Shown in pieces: positions 29,806-35,893 of a stretch of 35,893 nt of DNA; position 1 is the stretch's first letter; each line of letters begins with the position of its first letter. The notes below the pieces were generated by a model. That model ran no database searches. It was not told where the DNA came from and saw nothing but the letters and a program-made list of their open reading frames with translations. A program made the translations under genes and the position numbers. This DNA is from Chara braunii (Eukaryota; Streptophyta; Charophyceae; Charales; Characeae): positions 2,728,499-2,764,391 of the forward strand of contig BFEA01000014.1 in NCBI GenBank assembly GCA_003427395.1. The letters run 5' to 3'.

Positions 29806-30817
29806 TGTAAGGACCTTCCCAAACACGGATTGAGAACACAGTTGATTTATGAGTTTTGCCGCTCAAATGAATGCCTCGCAAAGATTCTCGCTTTCTGTTG
29901 AGTCTTTAACGTCTATGTGTGTGCGTGTTTGCTGGTCTGCGTGCCTATCTGAGTGCTTAACGACTTGAGTGTGTGTGTGACCCGCAAGGGTACTTGCTTG
30001 CTTTCAGTGCCCGTAGGGCCGGTACTTACCCGTGGTCGTGAAATTGAGGGTTACAGCGGGGAAAACACTCAAGTAGCAGGAAGAGACCCACGACACTTAG
30101 AGTAGCGCGAAAAAGACTCAAGCAGCAGGTAGGCCAGTACCACACCAAGTAGCGGTAGATGTGTAAAGTACTCGAAGCCAAATAAAAGAAGACAAAAGTT
30201 GGCATTTTTTCAGAGGCCCAGTAGTTGTAACCTTTTAGGTTAGGTCTAGGCGGGTACTAGTCCAAGTAGTATGCGCCTAGGGCCTGTACGAGCGATATCA
30301 GAATCTGCAATGATGTTTCCCTCCAAAGGGGAGGAGGTACCGGTTGCTTGGAGGCCGTGCGGCCTAGAAGTCACTGGCCACGAGGCATGTTCGTCGCTAT
30401 ATCTCCAGGAGGAGCAAAGTGCTCCTCCTCATTTTGTTGCATGCAAGTTTGGATGTCATACTGCTGGAGTGCTAGAGGAGCAACGCTAGTGTGTAGCGTT
30501 GTGGGGAAGAAGGGCGTCCAACCCTCCACCTTGGCTATGGTGGAGGAGCTCAGGTAAGAGGAGGAGGAAGAAGGGACTAGGAGAGGGGAGTGCCAGGGGT
30601 ACCTACCTGGCTACAGTGGATGCCATCTTCATCTTGGTGGGCGCTGCATCAAGAAGGCCCACGTTGGGGTAGAGCTACATTCAAGGCAAAGACAGGCATG
30701 GCGGCCTGAGTGGAAGTAGCCATAGCTACTTTGTGTTGTCTTTCGCACGTCAGGGCAGGGCCCTAGTAGTCTGTCATAGCCTCGGCCTATGAAGAGGAAG
30801 GAGAAAGAGCGGTCATG
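29806..30817 (+). repeat. 3' LTR of the plus-strand gypsy element, truncated
   Basis: Begins TGTAAGGACCTTCCC and follows the 5' LTR to GCGGTCATG at 30817. After that the two diverge completely, so about 290 bases including the terminal CA are lost. A 30-base segment around 30785 (CTATGAAGAGGAAGGAGAAA) is repeated at about 30859, just beyond the break. Confidence 0.88.
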
Positions 30818-31324
30818 TCTAACTTTAGGCTATGACTTGTTGACACATACTTGGGGGCTATGAAGAGGAAGGAGAAAGAGCGACCACAACTTGGGGCTAT
30901 GGCCACTTAACGCTATTTGAATTCCCACCCTAACATTGTATCCACCACCAAACACTTCACACTCACTCATGCATATCTTCACACATACTAGGATCTACCC
31001 TGAATGTCCACGCATACACACCACACACACTAGGCTACGACTTGTTGACCCTTCGTAGAGCTTAGGGTCAACCTATAGGACATACACTAAGACTGCTAAC
31101 AGTCAGATTCACAGTTCAAGTCTGTGCGACCAGACTATACACAACAAACACAAGCATACGACTTTGGGACAGGTCGTGGGTTCAAAACATGAGGAAGTCA
31201 ACGAGTATCGTATAAGGGGTAGGGTATAGGTCTAGGGATTGAGCCTTGGGATCTGCAATTGTCATGCGAATTGGGTGAAACTGTTTCACTCACCATCCTC
31301 AATTCGAGGTCCTCCGAGAATTCT
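30818..31324. other. Junction between the two gypsy elements
   Basis: This stretch should include the 3' LTR or flank of the minus-strand element. No partner LTR is available in the window, so its border cannot be set. It contains a tRNA-like T arm (CACAG TTCAAGT CTGTG at about 31110-31126) with a B-box-like core, and the perfect palindrome GTGAAAC-T-GTTTCAC near 31275-31290. Neither makes a complete RNA gene. Confidence 0.4.
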
Positions 31325-31808
31325 CTAATCCAAGGCAGGACCTTTACCTTTTCTTGCTCTCTCGTAGGCATGCACTATGTCGGGAGTGGTCTCTAGAAGC
31401 ACGGTTATGGTGAACCATTTGTCGTCTTCGGGTTCCTGATAAGCAAATCTAACTTTATATTGCTTCTAGGGACGACCCCAACCTCCAGTTCTAAACACAT
31501 CTTCCTCTATGATCCAGTCTATGTCATAAGTGTCATCCATGTTAGGCGGAATCATTCCTCTTCGCGATGGAAACTCTTGACTGGTGACACAAGGCAACAA
31601 CTTTGACGCATGAAAAACCAGATATGTATGAAGGTGAGGTGGGATGTCGATCGTGTAGGATGGTCCGTCCTCTCCACCTTTGACTTCTAGGACAGACCAC
31701 GACCCTCTGTACGCGGACAATAACTTTTGCGAGATGTTCTCTTCTGGGGTGAACTCCTTTGACTTGACCCAGACTAAGTCGCCTACCCCAAACTCTGAGG
31801 GTCAGCAA
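31325..31808 (-). pseudogene. Integrase C-terminal (GPY/F) and chromodomain-like tail
   Basis: The GPY/F-like part reads FGVGDLVWVKSKEFTPEENI across frames, then AYRGSWSVLEVKGGEDGPSY, PPHLHTYLVFHASKLLP and PSRRGMIPPNMDD, as in plant and algal chromoviruses. A single TAG at 31468-31466 interrupts it after TGGWGRP. The same frame stays open for 46 more codons (YKVRFAYQEPEDDKWFTI, then DIVHAYERARKG) to TAG at 31327-31325. That tail has the Y-V-R/K-F/W ... W pattern of a chromodomain. Confidence 0.85.
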
Positions 31809-32375
31809 TGCTTGTTCGCTTGCTCAATCATGTGATGTTGGGTCTTCCTAAGGTTCTCAATCACCCTCGCGATTTCCTTATCGTGCTGCAACGCAAACTC
31901 TCTAGTCCCAAGAGGCAATCTCTGGATTTGGTCCTGATTCAGTCCTTCAAACGGTTTGCATGGTCAAAAGGACTTATGCAACTCGTTAGGAGTACGACAT
32001 GTAGCTAGAGGTACACTGTTGTTGTAGGCGCTACCTGATAAGACCCAACAACGCTCGCGTCATTGTTTTGTTATGTTGGCATACCTTGCAACTGCGGAAG
32101 CACTCTATGTGGTCAGCCTTCATGTCGGGCCATGTATCCGTGCTCAATAGGTCGGCTAACTTTTTTTGCCATTCAAATCATGGCCTTCGGTATCATGGCA
32201 CTCCCCTAGGATCAGGCTACAAACCTTTTGCTGTTAGGGACGCACAACCTATAAACGACGTTAGTCTTTTAAAAAAGTAGCCCGTTTATGGTTCGATAGT
32301 CCGACTCGCTATCAGGGATCTCCTTAACTCTCTTTAGGAGATCGATGTAGATCGGATCTTGCACGTACACATCGT
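31809..32375 (-). pseudogene. Integrase remnant lacking the catalytic core
   Basis: Near 32093-32076 the complement reads CFRSCKVCQHNK, the CxxC end of the integrase zinc finger, with a degraded His part upstream. The DDE core expected next (roughly 500-600 bases) is absent. By about 31940 the sequence already reads LGTREFALQHDKE and VIENLRKTQHHMIEQANK, which belongs after the core. So an internal deletion joined the zinc finger to the C-terminal region. Stops and frame changes are frequent. Confidence 0.75.
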
Positions 32376-32951
32376 TTATCTTCTGCTGCAGGCGCCGAAG
32401 TAATTTGCCATTCTGCTTAGAGCGCCAACTACCACGTTGTTCTTACCTTTCACGGGCTTAAGCTTGAAGTCAAATTGGTCTATCTTTGTTGCCCACCTGG
32501 TCAATTTGGGCGTCATTTTGGCTGGTGTCTTTAGCCATCTCAGAGTCTCATGATTTGAGTAGACTTTGAAGTGTCTCCCAAGCAGGTAATGCCTCCAATG
32601 ATCTAGTGTCTTCCTGAGAGCGTAGAGTTTTCTTTCATGTTTCAAGGCTGCTACCTTTTCTGAAGGCTGGCTAGCATGAACTCTACGGGTCAATATCCAT
32701 GGTCGTAAGACAACACCTATACCATACTGACTCGCGTCTGTCGTGACGACAAATGGCAACGAAGGATCGGCTAATTTGAGGACAAGATATTTTACCAAGG
32801 CCTTTTTTAGCTTCTTCAGGGCCAAGGTGCAATCTTGGTCCCACTTCCAGATCGCTTCCTTCTGTAGAAGTCTGCGAAGAGGAGCAACTGTGGCGGAGAA
32901 GTTTCTCACAAACTTCCTATAGTAGTTGGTCAACCCTAGGAACGAACGCAA
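32376..32951 (-). pseudogene. Gypsy RT connection and RNase H with lost active-site residues
   Basis: Reads MRSFLGLTNYYRKFVRNFS, then WKWDQDCTLALKKLKKALV and FVVTTDASQYGIGVVL (first Asp kept). The Glu position reads ERKLYALRKTLDHWRHYL, with Lys where other copies have ELYAL. The third reads VYSNHETLRWL, with Asn for Asp. The fourth reads NVVVGALSR, with Gly for Asp (VADALSR is usual). Three of four metal-binding acids are thus changed while the frame itself is open for 191 codons. A stop separates it from the RT segment at about 33004. Confidence 0.9.
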
Positions 32952-33005
32952 CTCCGTCAGAGTGCGGGAAGTTTGCCAATCTCTAATTGTTGCGATCTTA
33001 TTGTT

Positions 33006-33620
33006 CTATGGTCTAATGTTGTCTCCATCTAACACGTGGCCCAGATAGAGGACTTTTGTCTTGGCCCACTCGCATGTTTTCGCATTGATCTTGAAGTTGG
33101 TTTCTCTCAACTTCCCCAAGAGTTGCCTTAGGTGACCCTCATGTTCTTGGAGGGTCTTGCTGAATACAAAGATGTCATCTAGGTAAACTACGACAAATTT
33201 ATCTAACCACAACCTAAACAAATTTTTCATACAACGCTGAAATGTAGCTGGTGCATTGGTAAGTCCAAAGGGTATCACTATAAACTCGTAATGCCCGTAT
33301 ATCGTCCGGAACACCGTCTTATGCTGATCATCAGATTGTACCTCTATTTGATGGTACCTTGATTTCAAATATATCTTCGTAAAGTATTTGTTGTCTTGCA
33401 CCCGATCCAACAGATCATCTATACGGGGCAATGGTTTTGCGTTTTTAACTGTAATGACGTTCAGACCCCTATAGTCAATACACATCCTTAACTCTCCCTC
33501 CTTCTTGGAGACGAATATGATAGGTGCGCCAAAAGGTAAAGGGTAAGGTCTAATCCACCCCTTTTCGAGGAGCTCGTTTAATTGTTTGCGCAACTCCTCT
33601 AATAACTCTTTAGGAAACAT
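33006..33620 (-). pseudogene. Gypsy reverse transcriptase with first catalytic Asp replaced
   Basis: An open frame of 204 codons holds most of the RT: ELRKQLNELLEKGWIRPY, PIIFVSKKEGELRMCIDYRG, NKYFTKIYLKSRYHQIEV, TVFRTIYGHYEFIVIPFGL, TNAPATFQRCMKNLF, VVVYLDDIFVFSKT and YLGHVLDGD. YLDD keeps the two motif C Asp. Motif A normally reads IDLKSGYHQ; here IYLKSRYHQ, so the first catalytic Asp is Tyr (TAT instead of GAT), which would abolish polymerisation. It synthesised cDNA from element RNA in active relatives. Frame continuity suggests fairly recent decay or correct sequence with point changes. Confidence 0.95.
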
Positions 33621-33734
33621 CCTATAGACTGCTTCATTCGGCGTCTTACTGTCAGGCTCTTATCTCTATGTCGTGTTCGATGGGTCTTTGCACTACCCCT
33701 GTGGGCAATGTGCTAAGGAGTTATCAACTCCTAA

Positions 33735-34137
33735 CAGAATGGAACAGGCGGGCTTTCTTAACCCCACCTTCCGGACTAGGGAGCCTGCACTCATGTTCTC
33801 GAAGGTGCAGAGTGGTGCCAGTTGCCTCTGCCCAATCTGTTCCTAGCACTATATCGAAAGAGAGGTTTTCGTCTACGAGGAGAGTCATGGAGTGAAGGAC
33901 TTTCTCTACCTTCCCTCCTTCCTCTAGGCGAAAGCACGCCTGGACTTCCTAGATGAATTCCTCTACATGCATTGTACAGTTGTCTGTGAGGATACTAACT
34001 ATAGGGGCATCAATCTTTTGAACTTTGAGGCCTAATCTCAACTTTTTCAACGATCGATGACTGATGTAACTCATGGTGGCCCCACTATCTACAAGGGACC
34101 CTACTCTAGATCTAAAGGCCTCGATGTTTACTAACAT
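33735..34137 (-). pseudogene. Gypsy aspartic protease, broken
   Basis: The first half (34137-33949) has GSLVDSGATMSYIS, the catalytic D-S-G-A motif, followed by LKKLRLGLKVQKI. A stop after VEEFI separates it from the second half, where the same strand reads VLHSMTLLVDENLSF and DIVLGTDWAEATG, the hydrophobic-hydrophobic-Gly motif that supports the active site. The protease would cut Gag and Pol; here the stop breaks it between its two characteristic motifs. Confidence 0.85.
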
Positions 34138-35423
34138 GAGTTGCCCTTTTCCCTTTTCTTCATCTTAGCCCAAGCCTGCCTTCTCTCTTTCAACTCTTTG
34201 CCGATACCTGTGAGGGAAGCGCTCAGAGAGACTCTAACGTAAGCAACCTCTGGATAGCTAACTAGGAGCATGCCAGCAACCTCTGCCATAGAGATATGAA
34301 GAGTGAGAGTTTCTGTCTTGTGCGTGCACTCATTTCCACGTACTCCTGGGTAGGGGCAGTTGCTACCTCTACCCGCGGTTGCCTTTTGCTGCCCCGGACA
34401 CAACATTCCAAAAACTTTGGTACCTCGGGCAAAATTTGATAATGTGTCTGGGATTGGCGGAGAACATGCATCGGTATCGATCCACACGATCTTGCCATAC
34501 GTTCTGATCTACTTCAGGCCAACCAAGGTACCACGCACCCCTCTTGAGAGGTGATCCAGTAGAATTAGGGTGGTTAGACGGGGGACCTTGACCCCTTCCT
34601 CCTGCTCGGCGGTCTCTGTTGCCTCCAACCCCCTGACCACCTTGTCCACGACGACCTGAGGCCTGGCTCAGGCTGGCTGTTCCGACTTTGGCCATGACCT
34701 CTTCCTTGCGGCCTCCCTCCGACCGTGACAGCAACATAGGAACTCCCCTTCTCTATACTACCGTCTCCCTCTTCCTTGAGTCCCCATTCAATCGATATCA
34801 GTATAGGGGACTTCTTCGACACCACCTTCCTCCATCGTCAGAATCAAACGGTCTTTGGCTTTAACCTGATCGGAGATGGTGCGTCCTTTCCACTTCTTAC
34901 CCTTTGTTAAATCTTTGTGTCTAAAAGTGGTAATTGGCGAAGCTTGTGCAGCAAATGCAACAGCCTCCCGGCTAAGGACATCGTAAGTCATGCTTGGTTG
35001 TTGCTTCTTGGCAAAGAAGTGCCCTTGAAGATGCTCGGGCAACGCTCGGTAAAATACTTGGACAAGTTGTGCTTTGGTCACTCCCTGGCCGAGCATCGCG
35101 ATGAGCTCATCCATAGCGGACTTCAGAACGTGCACACTCCCCATGCCGCGTATGGATCATTTGGAGCTTGTCAAACACCTTTATCCCACTCGTGACGTCT
35201 GCGAAGCGTTCTCTCAATGAAGCGAGAAAATCGCTAACATCGGTGAGAGCAGAGTACAATACCATATCATTTTCACAGCAGGCGGCGCCTGAGTATCCCT
35301 TGCGGCTGCGGTCATGACCGTCGCAGTCGCGGTCGGAGATGACTCGCTGCGACCATGGAGAGGGGGGTCCCACCAATCGGGGTCGGGATCCCGGCGACGG
35401 GACCGGGGCACCACCGCCCCCAT
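34138..35423 (-). pseudogene. Gypsy gag remnants
   Basis: The capsid-like part is split over two frames: FLASLRERFADVTSGIKVFD (35376-35107 frame), then HVLKSAMDELIAMLGQGVTK and LVQVFYRALPEHLQGHFFAK (35144-34788), typical of plant/algal retrotransposon gag. The 34737-34369 frame is Gly/Arg-rich and ends with RYRCMFSANPRHIIKFCPR, a zinc knuckle that has lost its second Cys. Downstream KELKERRQAWAKMKKR leads into the protease. The N-terminus would lie near or beyond 35423, where the sequence turns into minisatellite. Confidence 0.8.
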
Positions 35424-35439
35424 AAAGAAAAAAAATAAA

Positions 35440-35893
35440 GAAATTTAAAAACGGGGGGGGCCAAATAGGTTTTTTTTTTTACTTTATTTTTAATTGATTG
35501 ATTGATTGATTGATTGATTAATTGGTTGGTTGATTTGATTGACTGATTGGTTGATTTTTTTTTTGTGATTGATTGATTGATTGATTAATCGATTGATTGA
35601 TTTGTGGGGAAGTGGTTGCCCTCCCCCCTCCCCCCCCCTCTCCCCCCCCGGGCACACACACACACACACACACACGTGGGTCGAATCCGCTTTTTTTTTT
35701 GTACGTTTTTCTTTTTTTTTAGTTGATCGATTAATTGATTGATTGGTGGGGAAGGGGTCGCTCTCCCGCCCCGCAGTCACACACACACACACGGGCGGGT
35801 CGAACCCGCTGTTTTTTTTTTTTTACTTTTTTTTTTATTTATTGATTGATTGATTGGTGGGGAAGGGGTCGCTCTTCCCCCTCGAACACACAC
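35440..35893. repeat. Composite GATT/CA minisatellite
   Basis: At least three units consist of (GATT)n, GGTGGGGAAGGGGTCGCTCT, a C-rich stretch, (CA)n, GGGTCGAA(T/C)CCGCT and a T run. GTGGGGAAG occurs at 35604, 35746 and 35857. The third unit runs off the window. The GGTCGAATCC/GGTCGAACCC plus T-run part resembles a Pol III B box and terminator, but no tRNA is present. The 35490-35792 frame is a translation of the repeat. Confidence 0.85.

Larger units (their letters stand above)
24046..30817 (+). mobile_element. Ty3/gypsy chromodomain LTR retrotransposon, defective
   Basis: Two direct LTR copies (24046-25353 and 29806-30817) flank a PBS, RNase H, integrase and chromodomain-like remnants and a polypurine tract, all in plus-strand order. 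The order RNase H then integrase is that of Ty3/gypsy. Gag, protease and the RT palm are not recognisable in the 670 bases after the PBS, indicating a large deletion. Stops, frame changes and a nested 1.57-kb insertion show it is inactive. The LTRs differ at about 15 of the first 97 bases (counted by eye), so the insertion is old. The last 290 bases of the 3' LTR are missing, so no target-site duplication can be checked. Confidence 0.92.
31325..35423 (-). mobile_element. Second Ty3/gypsy chromodomain element, minus strand, defective
   Basis: Reading from 35423 down, gag, aspartic protease, RT, RNase H, a reduced integrase and a GPY/F plus chromodomain-like end follow in Ty3/gypsy order. The 5' LTR and PBS would lie beyond 35423, but that sequence is a minisatellite, so the element is cut there. 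The integrase catalytic core has been deleted. RT and RNase H carry changed catalytic residues. It lies tail-to-tail with the plus-strand element. Confidence 0.92.

Noticed and set aside
31083-31130. A tRNA gene on the plus strand
   Set aside because: The T arm CACAG/CTGTG with TTCAAGT is good, but the anticodon arm has too small a loop and no D arm or acceptor partner is present.

Overview
The window looks like transposon-dense nuclear DNA of a streptophyte (land plant or charophyte alga; a Chara-like genome would fit, but the sequence alone cannot name the species). The reasons are two decayed Ty3/gypsy chromodomain elements, one with the plant-type initiator-Met tRNA primer site TGGTATCAGAGC, a LINE, many short inverted-repeat elements with target-site duplications, long (GA)n/(CT)n/(GT)n/(AT)n tracts and some N bases. 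No intact host gene, rRNA or complete tRNA is recognisable. Nearly every longer reading frame is either a broken transposon protein or a translation of simple repeat.

Layout. 1-1.5 kb: unassigned sequence and microsatellites. 1508-1710: a palindromic MITE with 9-bp flanking repeats. About 1.8-4.2 kb: a decayed LINE on the minus strand (RT motifs still readable). 4240-4497: an N-containing inverted-repeat element. 4679-5932: a 1.25-kb hAT-like non-autonomous element; a 276-bp internally deleted relative lies at 18605-18880. 6.5-9.4 kb: one hammerhead-ribozyme-like motif, microsatellites, a hairpin and a low-confidence DNA transposon. 9.4-13.7 kb: AT-rich sequence holding a hAT-type MITE (10278-10649), an unknown broken reading frame (11746-12240) and a 234-bp tandem duplication. 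13.85 kb: a second hammerhead motif. 13915-15365: a 1.45-kb foldback element. 15460-17640: an array of related modules in both orientations. 17.6-20.6 kb: AT-rich sequence with nested DNA transposons and an unknown reading frame. 20.6-23.0 kb: two large polypurine blocks. 23063-23356: a MITE. 23.6-23.9 kb: two tandem hammerhead motifs.

24046-30817 is a plus-strand gypsy element (5' LTR, PBS, RNase H, integrase, chromodomain-like end, polypurine tract, truncated 3' LTR). Its integrase is split by a 1.57-kb Mutator-like insertion (27474-29046). 31325-35423 is a second gypsy element on the minus strand (gag, protease, RT, RNase H, integrase remnant, chromodomain-like tail) with mutated catalytic residues. 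The window ends in a GATT/CA composite minisatellite.

The most interesting signals are the four hammerhead-like ribozyme cores, especially the tandem pair, and a set of inverted-repeat elements whose boundaries are supported by target-site duplications. None of the protein-coding elements could act on its own as it stands.
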